A stretch of 64,000 bases of DNA, from positions 1,477,001 to 1,541,000 of the forward strand of contig NZ_CP061080.1 of NCBI RefSeq assembly GCF_014495845.1, read 5' to 3'. The DNA comes from Aquibium microcysteis. Lineage in GTDB: Bacteria; Pseudomonadota; Alphaproteobacteria; Rhizobiales; Rhizobiaceae. This document shows positions 38,966-47,651 of the stretch, in pieces; position 1 is the stretch's first letter; every line of letters starts with the position of its first letter. The notes beneath the pieces are model-generated. The model did not search any database. It saw nothing but the letters and a program-made list of their open reading frames with translations, and was not told the DNA's origin. A program made the position numbers and the translations under genes.

Positions 38966-39547
38966 TCAGGCCTTCGCCGCGGCGAGCGCGGCAGCCTGCT
39001 TCAGCCATTCGTCGCGCGCGATCCGGCCGCGAAAGCCCAACTGCTCGTCGAGCCGAAGGACCTCGGCTTCCGTCAGCGCGGCGAGTTGCGCGTAGGTCCG
39101 GATGCCGAGCCCGTTCAGCACCTTTTCCAGCTTCGGACCGATGCCGCCGATCGCCTTGAGGTCGTCCCGCGCGTCCGATCCTTCCCCGTCCGTCCGCCGG
39201 GCCGGGGCCGCAGCGGCCGGCGCCGGTTGGTCGACACCCGGCGCGGCCGGCTGCCGAACGTCCGGCCGAGCCTCGGGCTCTGCGACGCCGGCCGTCAGCG
39301 CCGTCAGGCGCTGCGCCACTTCGAGCGAACTCGACACCGCGCTCAACCAGACGCCGAAGGCGTGTCCCGCCATGCCCGCGCCGAAGGCCGCCATGGCAGC
39401 CGACGTCGCGATGCTGCGCTTCACCGCCTCGGCGTCGCCGCCGAAGGCCGACGGAAATGCTGCGGCCAGATCGCGGCCGATATCCTGAAGCTTCGCGTCC
39501 ATCATCGTGGTCTCGGGTCGCTCGGGTGGTGCCGAACGGATCGACAT
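38966..39547 (-). CDS. Helix-hairpin-helix protein in the nuo operon
   Basis: The 193-residue protein has an Ala-rich N-terminal part, a Pro/Ala linker (about 95-125) and a C-terminal ~65-residue module beginning DDLKAIGGIGPKLEKVLNGLG, a helix-hairpin-helix-like motif, followed by GFRGRIARDEWLKQA. The same module closes NuoE in this operon (DDLQMISGIGPRIESTLHSIG ... RFRGRIDRENWVAQA). GAGGAG precedes ATG 39547. Similar proteins are sometimes labelled NADH dehydrogenase subunits in rhizobia. Its role is unknown; shared use with NuoE suggests complex I assembly or docking rather than DNA binding. Confidence 0.65.
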   Translation of the reverse strand: MSIRSAPPERPETTMMDAKLQDIGRDLAAAFPSAFGGDAEAVKRSIATSAAMAAFGAGMAGHAFGVWLSAVSSSLEVAQRLTALTAGVAEPEARPDVRQPAAPGVDQPAPAAAAPARRTDGEGSDARDDLKAIGGIGPKLEKVLNGLGIRTYAQLAALTEAEVLRLDEQLGFRGRIARDEWLKQAAALAAAKA

Positions 39548-39619
39548 GGCAGGTCTCCTCGTCGCGCTGACGTCTCGCCCCGGTCGTCTCCTCTTACGCG
39601 GCCGTTCGGCCTGTTCTCA

Positions 39620-40924
39620 CTACTCGGCCGCCACCAGCACCGGTTCGTGGCGGTGCGCGTTGCGGCTGAACTCGTCGATGCGGCGCTCGATCTCGGGCCG
39701 GAAGTTGCGGATCAGTCCCTGGATCGGCCAAGCGGCGGCGTCGCCCAGCGCGCAGATCGTGTGGCCCTCGACCTGCTTGGTGACGTCGAGCAGCATGTCG
39801 ATCTCGCGCTTGTGCGCCTCGCCGCGCACCAGCCGCTCCATCACGCGCCACATCCAGCCGGTGCCTTCGCGGCAGGGCGTGCACTGGCCGCAGCTCTCGT
39901 GCTTGAAGAAGTAGGAGAGCCGGGCAATGGCCTTCACGATGTCGGTCGACTTGTCCATGACGATGACCGCCGCCGTGCCGAAGGACGACTTCCGCTCGCG
40001 CAGGCCGTCGAAGTCCATCGGGCAGTCGATGATGTCCTCGGCCTTGACGACCGGGCAGGACGCGCCGCCGGGGATGACGGCGAGCAGATTGTCCCAGCCG
40101 CCGCGGATGCCGCCGCCGTGCTTCTCGACCAGCTCGCGGAAGGAGATGCCCATCTCTTCTTCCACCGTGCAGGGCGTATTGACGTGGCCGACCAGCATGA
40201 AGAGCTTGGTGCCGACGTTGTTCGGCCGGCCGATCGAGGAGAACCAGGCGGCGCCGCGGCGCAGGATGGTCGGCGCCACAGCGATCGATTCGACGTTGTT
40301 GACGGTGGTCGGGCAGCCGTAGAGGCCGACATTGGCCGGGAACGGCGGCTTGAGGCGCGGCTGGCCCTTCTTGCCCTCCAGGCTCTCGAGCAGCGCGGTC
40401 TCCTCGCCGCAGATATAGGCGCCGGCGCCGTGGTGGACGTAGATGTCGAAGTCGTAGCCGTTCTTGTTGCCCTTGCCGATCAGGCCGGCATCATAGGCCT
40501 CGTCGATCGCCCGCTGCAGCGCCTCGCGCTCGCGGATGAATTCGCCGCGCACGTAGATGTAGGCGGCGATGGCACCCATGGCGAAGCCGGCGATCAGGCA
40601 GCCCTCGACGAGGGTGTGCGGATCGTGCCGCAGGATCTCGCGGTCCTTGCAGGTGCCGGGCTCCGATTCGTCGGCATTGACGACAAGATACGACGGACGG
40701 CCGTCGCTCTGCTTGGGCATGAACGACCATTTGAGACCGGTCGGGAAGCCGGCGCCGCCGCGACCGCGCAGGCCCGATGCCTTCATCTCGTTGATGATCC
40801 AGTCGCGGCCCTTGGCGATAATCCCGGCCGTGTCGTCCCAGTGGCCGCGCGCCTGCGCGCCCTTCAGCGACTTGTCGAAGCGGCCGTAGATGTTGGTGAA
40901 GATGCGATCCTTGTCAGCGAGCAT
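39620..40924 (-). CDS. nuoF: NADH-quinone oxidoreductase subunit F
   Basis: The 434-residue subunit binds NADH and FMN ([18 protein letters not shown]) and the N3 4Fe-4S cluster ([15 protein letters not shown]). Electrons enter complex I here. It overlaps the small ORF upstream by 11 bases. Confidence 0.95.
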   Translation of the reverse strand: MLADKDRIFTNIYGRFDKSLKGAQARGHWDDTAGIIAKGRDWIINEMKASGLRGRGGAGFPTGLKWSFMPKQSDGRPSYLVVNADESEPGTCKDREILRHDPHTLVEGCLIAGFAMGAIAAYIYVRGEFIREREALQRAIDEAYDAGLIGKGNKNGYDFDIYVHHGAGAYICGEETALLESLEGKKGQPRLKPPFPANVGLYGCPTTVNNVESIAVAPTILRRGAAWFSSIGRPNNVGTKLFMLVGHVNTPCTVEEEMGISFRELVEKHGGGIRGGWDNLLAVIPGGASCPVVKAEDIIDCPMDFDGLRERKSSFGTAAVIVMDKSTDIVKAIARLSYFFKHESCGQCTPCREGTGWMWRVMERLVRGEAHKREIDMLLDVTKQVEGHTICALGDAAAWPIQGLIRNFRPEIERRIDEFSRNAHRHEPVLVAAE

Positions 40925-41168
40925 GGCTATTCACCGAAGGTTTCGTGTCGTCGGAGGAACGGCTGCCGGTCAGGAGCACCTGCAGGCCGACGACGAGTGT
41001 CGAGAACGAGACGAGGACGGCGGCGAGCGCATACCAGCCGCCGTCGCCGGTGACGAGACCTGCGCCCAGGAACACGGCGAGCGCGACCGACGTCTTGAGA
41101 ACCGTCATGCGGGCGCACTCGGTGAGCCCGAAGCGCCCGTCGCAGGAACTGGCGGAGCAGTTCGCCAT
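40914..41168 (-). CDS. Small membrane protein between nuoE and nuoF
   Basis: This 84-residue frame starts on the nuoE stop (TGATG type overlap) with AGGAAG upstream, and overlaps nuoF by 11 bases. It has a Cys-containing N-terminus (NCSASSC, later EC), then two hydrophobic segments ([13 protein letters not shown] and [21 protein letters not shown]). An internal ATG at 41108 would give a 64-residue version without the Cys part. I recognise no family. The tight packing suggests a real gene. Confidence 0.55.
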   Translation of the reverse strand: MANCSASSCDGRFGLTECARMTVLKTSVALAVFLGAGLVTGDGGWYALAAVLVSFSTLVVGLQVLLTGSRSSDDTKPSVNSHAR

Positions 41169-42424
41169 CAGCGGGGCTTCCTGCCGAAGACCCGCATATA
41201 TTCATCTTCGCCGCCTTCTGCGAGGGCCTTGGCCTGGGCGACCCAGTTTTCGCGGTCGATGCGCCCGCGGAACCGAAGGTAGCCGTCGACCCAGGCCCGC
41301 TCCTCGGCTGTCCACACCGCGATCTGCGCGAAGGTGAAGACACCGATCGAATGCAGGGTGGACTCGATCCGGGGACCGATGCCGGAGATCATCTGCAGAT
41401 CGTCTGGCGTCGCCGGACGCTCGACGGCGGCGGGGCGGTCCGGATCGTCGAGCGACGGCGCGGACGCGACGTCCGGGCCGGCCTGCGCCGCCTGGTCCTG
41501 CGCCTTCAGGCCTTCGGCCGACGAAACCTCGACATCCGAAGGCGTGCGCGCGGAACGCTCCTTGGCGACGCCCTCGACCAGCGGCTCGGCCTTGTTGGCG
41601 GCGGCGGCATCCTCCCTGGGAGTTTCCACGCTCGCAGCCTTCTCGACGGTCGGGCTGACCTTGACGTCGGATGGCGACTTGATCGCCGGATTGGTTTCCG
41701 CAGCGTCCGTCTTCGGCCGGGCCGCCTGTGACGGCGAAGGCGAAGCGGCGTCGGCCTTCGGCTGGGCCGCGGGGGGCGTCGACGGCGCGGCGCGCGTCGC
41801 CTTCAGCACGTTCTTCTCGTCCTTCAGCGCCGTGAAGCCGGATGCCGGCGCCGAGAACCAGCGGTCGGTCTGCGGGCCGGTCTTGACCATGTCGCCGCGG
41901 CCGGCCTCGAACTCGTCGATGATGGCGGCGAGGCGTTCCGGAGTCAGGTCCTCGTAGGTGTCCTTGAAGATCATCACCATCGGCGCGTTGACGCAGGCGC
42001 CGAGGCACTCGACCTCTTCCCAGGACAGCGTGCCGTCGGCGTTGGTGTGGAACGGATCGTGATGGATCTTCGAGCGGCAGACGTCCATCAGCGCTTCGGA
42101 GCCGCGCAGCATGCAGGGCGTGGTGCCGCAGACCTGGATATGGGCGCGGGTTCCGACCGGCTTCAGCTGGAACTGGGTATAGAAGGTCGCGACCTCGAGG
42201 ACGCGGATGTAGGGCATGGCCAGCATCTCGGCGACGTGCTCGATGGCGGCCTTGGTCACCCAGCCTTCCTGATCCTGCGCCAGCATGAGGAGCGGGATCA
42301 CTGCGGACTGTTCACGGCCCTTGGGGTACTTGGCGATCCAGGTCCGGACTTCAGCCGCTTTCGCCGCGTCGAAGGCGAAAGATGCTGGCTGGACGGCTGG
42401 CTCTGCGAGACGGCGGACGGACAT
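41168..42424 (-). CDS. nuoE: NADH-quinone oxidoreductase subunit E with long C-terminal extension
   Basis: The first ~185 residues are a normal thioredoxin-fold NuoE with the 2Fe-2S ligands Cys99, Cys104, Cys140 and Cys144. It continues to 418 residues, about 230 more than E. coli NuoE. The extension is a Thr/Ala/Pro/Glu-rich linker (about 205-335) and a final helix-hairpin-helix-like module (DDLQMISGIGPRIESTLHSIG). It is the first nuo gene here; nuoA-D are not upstream. Confidence 0.93.
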   Translation of the reverse strand: MSVRRLAEPAVQPASFAFDAAKAAEVRTWIAKYPKGREQSAVIPLLMLAQDQEGWVTKAAIEHVAEMLAMPYIRVLEVATFYTQFQLKPVGTRAHIQVCGTTPCMLRGSEALMDVCRSKIHHDPFHTNADGTLSWEEVECLGACVNAPMVMIFKDTYEDLTPERLAAIIDEFEAGRGDMVKTGPQTDRWFSAPASGFTALKDEKNVLKATRAAPSTPPAAQPKADAASPSPSQAARPKTDAAETNPAIKSPSDVKVSPTVEKAASVETPREDAAAANKAEPLVEGVAKERSARTPSDVEVSSAEGLKAQDQAAQAGPDVASAPSLDDPDRPAAVERPATPDDLQMISGIGPRIESTLHSIGVFTFAQIAVWTAEERAWVDGYLRFRGRIDRENWVAQAKALAEGGEDEYMRVFGRKPR

Positions 42425-42525
42425 GGCGCCCCATGTTTTTGCTGCTTATGTTGCGGCGCGTTCTAACACACGCACGGCAAAAGGCCAGTGCTTCGACGCC
42501 GCATATTGAACACGAAAACGCCCGT

Positions 42526-42544
42526 CCCGCGACCGGTTCGCGGG
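42526..42544 (-). terminator. Hairpin terminator after the saccharopine-dehydrogenase-like gene
   Basis: CCCGCGA-CCGGT-TCGCGGG is a perfect 7-bp stem. On the minus strand it lies 37 bases past the stop at 42582, and a GCGTTTTCG tail follows. It separates the catabolic cluster from the nuo block. Confidence 0.5.
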
Positions 42545-42581
42545 CTTCCCGGACGGCAGGTGAACGATGGCCGCGGATCGT

Positions 42582-43661
42582 TCACCCGCGCAGGTCCGCG
42601 AAGAAGCGGCTGGCGAGAATCGCCTCGTGCGGAACCAGCGCCGGCGCGCGCGAGGCTTGCCCCGCCAGTCCTCCGTCACGCAGCACGTCCATGAGCGCGG
42701 CGGCATGAGCGGCGCTCGCCACGGCGAGGGCGCCGTGCGGCGCTGCGGCGGTCGGCGGCGCGAGCCGCATCGCGAAGCGCTCCTGCGCCGGGTGCCCCGA
42801 GCGGCGACCGTCTGCGCGCACTTCGATGAGAACCATGTCTGCGCCGCCCGCCGGCAGCCCGTTGCGCAGGACGGTGGCGAGGAGGTCGCGGCGCGACCGA
42901 AGCCCCAGATCGTCGAGCAGCAGCAGCATGTAGTCGAGATGGCCGGGATGGCGGATCGTCCGGAAGACGAGGTTGCGCGCCCGCGGGGCGACGAGTGGCG
43001 CCAGACCGCCGATGCTGCCGGCCGTCAGGAAGGCCTCGTAGGGCTTCTCGCCGAAGGCGAAGTCCTCGCGGCCAGACAGCGGCGGCAGGAAGACGCGCTC
43101 GCCTTCGACGATGGCCGCGCAGGGGCGGGTGTATTCGGAGAGCAGACCGTCGAGATTCCAGATCAGTCCGTAGCCGAGCCGGTTGGTGCGGCTGGCGGGG
43201 ATCGCACCGACGCGGATGTCGAGGTCGCAGCCGGGGTCGAGGCGGGCCGCGAGGCCGAGCGCGACCGAATCGACGAGGCCCGGCGAGACGCCGCAGCCAG
43301 GGAGGAAGGCGCGGTCGGATGCGGCCCGGTCCGCGGCGTCGCGGACCTCGTCTCCGGGGTCGCTGAAATCGAGATAGTGGAGCCCGGCGCCGGCCGCGGC
43401 GGCGGCCAGCCGCGGCACCAGACGGTCTGGCACGGCGGCGACGACGAGATCGGTCGCAGACAGCACCCTGCCGATGTCGTCGCCGCGCGACGCATCGGCG
43501 TGCACGGCGGCATGGCCGGCGGCGGCGGCCGCCGCCAGCGCCTCCTCGGTGCAGTCGGCCAGCGTCACGTCCCAGTCCGAGGCGAGAAGGTCGGCCAGGC
43601 ACAGGCCGACCCGGCCCGCACCGAAGATCGCCACCCTGCCCGCGCGCCCGGGCTCCGTCAT
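42582..43661 (-). CDS. Saccharopine-dehydrogenase-family oxidoreductase
   Basis: The 359-residue protein starts with a Rossmann motif (VAIFGAGRVGLCLADLLAS) and LADCTEEALAAA. A mid-domain GCGVSPGLVDSVALGLAARL matches saccharopine/lysine/carboxynorspermidine dehydrogenase-like enzymes that act on the carbon-nitrogen bonds of amino acids. It is the last gene of a minus-strand cluster with an amino-acid transporter, DapA-like enzyme and aldehyde dehydrogenase, so it probably oxidises or reduces an imino/amino acid intermediate. The substrate is unknown. Confidence 0.75.
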   Translation of the reverse strand: MTEPGRAGRVAIFGAGRVGLCLADLLASDWDVTLADCTEEALAAAAAAGHAAVHADASRGDDIGRVLSATDLVVAAVPDRLVPRLAAAAAGAGLHYLDFSDPGDEVRDAADRAASDRAFLPGCGVSPGLVDSVALGLAARLDPGCDLDIRVGAIPASRTNRLGYGLIWNLDGLLSEYTRPCAAIVEGERVFLPPLSGREDFAFGEKPYEAFLTAGSIGGLAPLVAPRARNLVFRTIRHPGHLDYMLLLLDDLGLRSRRDLLATVLRNGLPAGGADMVLIEVRADGRRSGHPAQERFAMRLAPPTAAAPHGALAVASAAHAAALMDVLRDGGLAGQASRAPALVPHEAILASRFFADLRG

Positions 43662-43671
43662 CGGTCGATCC

Positions 43672-44448
43672 TCAATGGTTGAAGCGGGCGACGAAGGCCG
43701 CCAGCCGCTCGTTGGCGGGATTGCGGATCGTCTCGGAGGGCTTGCCCTCCACCACGATCCGCCCTTCGTCGAGGAACAGGATGCGGTCGGCGACGTCGGC
43801 GGCGAAGGCCATCTCGTGGGTGACGATGGCCATGGTCATGCCGCCATCGGCCAGCCGCCGGATGACGGTGAGCACCTCGCCCACGAGTTCCGGGTCGAGC
43901 GCGCTGGTCACCTCGTCGAGCAGCAGCACCTCGGGCTGCATGGCGAGCGCGCGGGCAATCGCCACGCGCTGTTTCTGGCCGCCCGACAGGTGGCTCGGAT
44001 AGGCGTCGCGCTTCTCGGCGAGGCCCACTTCGGCCAGCAGCGCCATGGCGCGCTCCTCGGCTTCCGCCCGCGGCGTCCTGCAGACCACGACCGGACCCTC
44101 GGTGACGTTCTGCAGCACGGTCTTGTGCGGGAACAGGTTGAAGTGCTGGAAGACCATGCCGACATGGCGACGCAGCGTGCCGATGCCGGTGGTGCCGTCC
44201 TTGTCGCGGAAGGACTTGCCGATCGCGTGGCCGCGGAAGATCACGGAACCGCCGGTCGGCTTCTCCATCATGTTGAGGCAGCGGATCAGCGTCGACTTGC
44301 CGGAACCCGACGGTCCGATCAGGCCGACGACTTCGCCGCGCGCCAGCAACAGGTCGACGCCCTTCAGCACGTCCAGCCCGCCGAAGGACTTGCGGATGCC
44401 GCGCGCCTCCAGGACGGTCGGTGCGCCGGTTTCTGATGCAGTGGTCAT
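43672..44448 (-). CDS. Polar amino-acid ABC transporter ATPase
   Basis: The 258-residue ATPase has GPSGSGKST (Walker A), [34 protein letters not shown] and THEMAFA, the GlnQ/HisP pattern of polar amino-acid importers. It pairs with the permease 19 bases upstream and probably with the binding protein at 51601. Confidence 0.9.
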   Translation of the reverse strand: MTTASETGAPTVLEARGIRKSFGGLDVLKGVDLLLARGEVVGLIGPSGSGKSTLIRCLNMMEKPTGGSVIFRGHAIGKSFRDKDGTTGIGTLRRHVGMVFQHFNLFPHKTVLQNVTEGPVVVCRTPRAEAEERAMALLAEVGLAEKRDAYPSHLSGGQKQRVAIARALAMQPEVLLLDEVTSALDPELVGEVLTVIRRLADGGMTMAIVTHEMAFAADVADRILFLDEGRIVVEGKPSETIRNPANERLAAFVARFNH

Positions 44449-44467
44449 CCTGTGCGCTCCATTCTCT

Positions 44468-45133
44468 CTAGTCGCTGACGCGCAGGCGCCGTTCGATCCA
44501 GTCGGCGATCTGGGTGAGCGGGAAAAGCACCGCGATGTAGAGCGCGGCCATGACGGTGTAGGATTCCAGCGGCCGGTAGGTCTGGCCGTTCACGACCGCC
44601 GCCATGTAGGCGAGGTCGGCGACCGAGATGACCGAGACCAGCGAGGTGTTCTTGAACTGGATGACCGACTGGTTGATGAAGGAGGGCAGCATGCGCTTGA
44701 AGGCCTGCGGCATGACGATGCGGGTCATCGCCTGCCACGGGCTCATGCCGATGGCGGCGGCGGCCTCGCGCTGGCCCTTCTCGATCGACAGGATGCCGCC
44801 GCGGAAGATCTCGGCGTAGAAGGCCCCGACATAGAGCGACAGCGTCAGCATCGCCGCCACGCGGTTGTCGATCGAGATGCCGACGAGCAGCGGGAAGGCG
44901 TAGTAGAACCAGAGGAGCTGCACCAGGAGCGGCGAGCAGCGGAAGATCTCCTGGTAGGTCCGCGCGATCAGCGACAGCACCATCCAGCCCGACAGCCGGG
45001 CGGCGCAGACGAGCAGCCCGATCAGCACGCCGAACAGGATGGAGCCGAAGGTGTAGACCACCGTCAGCCACAGCCCGTACATGAACAGGTCCCAGTACTG
45101 CCACAGGACGTCGAAATCCCATCTGTACATCAT
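44468..45133 (-). CDS. Amino-acid ABC transporter permease
   Basis: The 221-residue HisM/GlnP-type permease has about five membrane segments and the EAA loop (GQREAAAAIGMSPWQAMTRIV). Only one permease gene is present, so the channel is probably a homodimer. It starts with MMYRWDF; either Met could be used. Confidence 0.88.
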   Translation of the reverse strand: MMYRWDFDVLWQYWDLFMYGLWLTVVYTFGSILFGVLIGLLVCAARLSGWMVLSLIARTYQEIFRCSPLLVQLLWFYYAFPLLVGISIDNRVAAMLTLSLYVGAFYAEIFRGGILSIEKGQREAAAAIGMSPWQAMTRIVMPQAFKRMLPSFINQSVIQFKNTSLVSVISVADLAYMAAVVNGQTYRPLESYTVMAALYIAVLFPLTQIADWIERRLRVSD

Positions 45134-45200
45134 GATCCCCCTTGTTCGCGGGCCGCAGCCGCAGACCGAATTGCGTGACGTGCTTCCGTCGCGGGCGCCC

Positions 45201-46133
45201 TCACCCGACGCTGACCGCGTGCTGCCGCTGCGGCGCGGGGCCGGCCGCGCGGTAGCGGCGCAGCGCCGCTTCGAGCAGGCGAAGGTTCTTCGGCTCCATC
45301 GGCGTCAGCGGCAGGCGCAGGTCGGGTTCGGCATGGCCGTCGAGCGCGAGTGCCGCCTTCGCGGGAACCGGGTTCGGCTCGACGAACAGCGCATCCGACA
45401 GTTCCGCCAGCTGCTCGTGCAAGGCAAGCGCCCGTGCCGCGTCGCCGGCCTGCCAGGCCCGCACGAGCGCCACCATTCCCTCCGGCGCGACGTTGGAGAC
45501 GACGCTGGTCACGCCGACCGCGCCGGCGGCGAGGAAGGCCAGCGTCAGCCCGTCGTCGCCGGAATGGATCGGGAAGTCGGCGCCGCAGGCGCGGCGCAGC
45601 CGCGTCACCCGTTCGACCGACCCGCCGGCCTCCTTGATGGCGACGACGTTGTCGTGGCGGTCGCGCAGCGCCGCGCAGGTGTCCACCGCGATCTCGACGC
45701 CGCAGCGGCCAGGCACGCTGTAGAGCATGATCGGCAGGCCGGTCGAATCGGCCACCGCGCCGTAGTGCTGGATGAGCCCGCGCTGCGATGGCCGGTTGTA
45801 GTAGGGCGTCACGATCAGGAGACCGTCGGCGCCCGCTGCCTCGGCACGGCGCACCTTGTCCAGCGTCGCCAGCGTGTCGTTGGTGCCTGCCCCGGCGATC
45901 ACCATCGCCCGCCCGCGGGCGATCCGGACCGTGCGGGTGACGAGGTCGTCGATCTCGTCCTGGTGCAGGGTCGCTGCCTCTCCGGTGGTGCCGGCCGTCA
46001 CCAGTCCGGCGACCCCGGCCGCGATCTGGCGCTCGACCAGCGCCTCGAAGGCGGCGGCGTCGACCCGGCCGTCCCGGAACGGCGTCACCAGCGCCGTGAA
46101 CACGCCGTCGAGCCTCTTTGCGTCGAATGTCAT
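45201..46133 (-). CDS. DapA-family lyase/deaminase
   Basis: The 310-residue TIM-barrel enzyme has every catalytic landmark of dihydrodipicolinate synthase: GTTGE (48-52), PYYNRPSQ (Tyr111), Tyr138 in LYSVPGRCG, Arg143 and the Schiff-base Lys167 (IKEAGG). ATG 46133 with GAGGGAG upstream is chosen over a longer frame to 46241. In this context (aldehyde dehydrogenase, HcnABC-like dehydrogenase, transporter) it is more likely a catabolic family member, such as a hydroxy-pyrroline-carboxylate deaminase of D-hydroxyproline breakdown, than the lysine-biosynthetic enzyme. Conserved Arg143 keeps DapA activity possible. Confidence 0.75.
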   Translation of the reverse strand: MTFDAKRLDGVFTALVTPFRDGRVDAAAFEALVERQIAAGVAGLVTAGTTGEAATLHQDEIDDLVTRTVRIARGRAMVIAGAGTNDTLATLDKVRRAEAAGADGLLIVTPYYNRPSQRGLIQHYGAVADSTGLPIMLYSVPGRCGVEIAVDTCAALRDRHDNVVAIKEAGGSVERVTRLRRACGADFPIHSGDDGLTLAFLAAGAVGVTSVVSNVAPEGMVALVRAWQAGDAARALALHEQLAELSDALFVEPNPVPAKAALALDGHAEPDLRLPLTPMEPKNLRLLEAALRRYRAAGPAPQRQHAVSVG

Positions 46134-46247
46134 CGTCGTCTCCCTCTCAGAGCGTGTGGATCGATCGAAGATGCGAAACAATGCCCGTTGAAGTCGCTGC
46201 GGTTCCTGGCTTGATCTGCGCGGAAGCGGGCATTCTTCCACATCCTC

Positions 46248-47651
46248 TCAGTCGATCACCACGCGCGTTTCAGACATCTCGCGGATCGCGATGCGCACGC
46301 CCTCGCGGCCGAGGCCGCTCGACTTGATGCCGCCGAAGGGGACGTGCTCGGCGCGGAAGTCGGGGCCTTCGTTGACCATCACGCCGCCGACCAGGAGATC
46401 GCGCGAGAAGCGTTTCACCAGCGCGTGGTCATTGGTGAAGACACCGGCCTGCAGCCCGTAGGCGCCGGCATTGACCTCGGCGATGGCCTCGGCCGCATCG
46501 CTGAAGGAGCGGACCGCGATGACCGGGCCGAAGGTCTCTTCGGCGATGACGGGCGACCGCGGATCGACGCCGGCAAGGACGGTCGGCTCGACCAGCGTGC
46601 CCTGGCCGCCGCCGCCGGCGAGAAGCCGCGCGCCGCCTTCGACGGTTGCCTCGATGCGGTGCCGGACGAGGCCTGCGGCTTGCGCGTCGATCACCGGGCC
46701 CATGTCGGTCTCAACCGAGGACGGATCGCCGGTGCGGACGGCGGCGACCACCGCCAGCAGTCGTTCGGTGAAGGCGGCTTCGACGTCGCGGTGCAGATAG
46801 AGCCGCTTCACCGCCGCGCAGCTCTGGCCGGCGATCTCGAAGCGGTGCGCGACCGCCGTCGCCACGGCGCGGTCGAGATCGGCGTCGGGGAAGACGAACA
46901 GCGGATCATTGCCGCCGAGTTCCATGAGGCAGCGCACGAGGCCCGAGGCGTTCTTCAGCGCCAGACCCGCCGCCGGGCCACCGGTGAAGGACAGGAGGTC
47001 GATCGGCGCGCGGGCGAGCGACAGCGCGGCCTCGGCCCCGCCGTGCACGACCTGGAACAGGCCGTCCGGAAAACCGGCCTCCAGCGCGAGCTCCGCCAGC
47101 CGGGCTGCCGCCAGCGGCGCCTTCGGCGAGGGCTTCGCCACCACCGCGTTGCCGGCGGCGATGGCCGGGCCGAGCTTGTGGCAGAGGAGATTGAGCGGGT
47201 AGTTGAAGGGCGTGATGGCGGCCACCACGCCCGTCGGCTCGCAGGTGATGGTGGCGCGGCGGTCGACGCCGCCCGACACGATGCCGCAATGCAGCACCTC
47301 GCCGTCGAGGAAGGTCGCCGCGTCGCCTGCGAGCCGCAGCGTGTTCTGCGCCCGGCGAACCTCGTTGCGCGCCTCGGCGATGGTCTTGCCGACCTCGCTG
47401 CAGAGCGTCTGCGCCAGGTCCTCGGCATGGGCGGCGATGCGGCCCGCCAGCGCGTCGAGGAGGGTGCGGCGCTCGAAGGGCGTCGAACGGCGGAACCCGG
47501 CCTGCGCCTGGCGTGCGACGGCAACGGCCTGCGTGATGCCGGCGGGTGTGCTGGCCGCGATCTCGGCCACGAGCGTGCCGTCGAAGGGATTGCGGACGCG
47601 GATCGGCGGAGGCGCGGCGGGCGTGATCTTCGGAGCGGTCAGGGTCATCAT
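46248..47651 (-). CDS. Aldehyde dehydrogenase, NAD(P)-dependent
   Basis: The 467-residue enzyme has the family residues Asn150 (ITPFNYP), Glu244 (MELGGNDP) and catalytic Cys278 (GQSC), and ends FGGIKSSGLGREGVRIAI, close to lactaldehyde/phosphonoacetaldehyde-type dehydrogenases. It starts at ATG 47651 or 47648 and overlaps the upstream oxidoreductase. The expected role is oxidation of the semialdehyde produced in this pathway, possibly 2-oxoglutarate semialdehyde if the cluster degrades hydroxyproline. Confidence 0.8.
   Translation of the reverse strand: MMTLTAPKITPAAPPPIRVRNPFDGTLVAEIAASTPAGITQAVAVARQAQAGFRRSTPFERRTLLDALAGRIAAHAEDLAQTLCSEVGKTIAEARNEVRRAQNTLRLAGDAATFLDGEVLHCGIVSGGVDRRATITCEPTGVVAAITPFNYPLNLLCHKLGPAIAAGNAVVAKPSPKAPLAAARLAELALEAGFPDGLFQVVHGGAEAALSLARAPIDLLSFTGGPAAGLALKNASGLVRCLMELGGNDPLFVFPDADLDRAVATAVAHRFEIAGQSCAAVKRLYLHRDVEAAFTERLLAVVAAVRTGDPSSVETDMGPVIDAQAAGLVRHRIEATVEGGARLLAGGGGQGTLVEPTVLAGVDPRSPVIAEETFGPVIAVRSFSDAAEAIAEVNAGAYGLQAGVFTNDHALVKRFSRDLLVGGVMVNEGPDFRAEHVPFGGIKSSGLGREGVRIAIREMSETRVVID

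Noticed and set aside
30005..39095. Long plus-strand frames (650-790 codons) across the nuo genes
   Set aside because: They are antisense to clear complex I subunits and have Asp/Glu/His/Arg-rich translations typical of antisense frames.
45201..46133. Lysine-biosynthetic DapA as the sole call
   Set aside because: All DapA residues are present, but the catabolic neighbours and transporter make a biosynthetic role unlikely; left as a family call.
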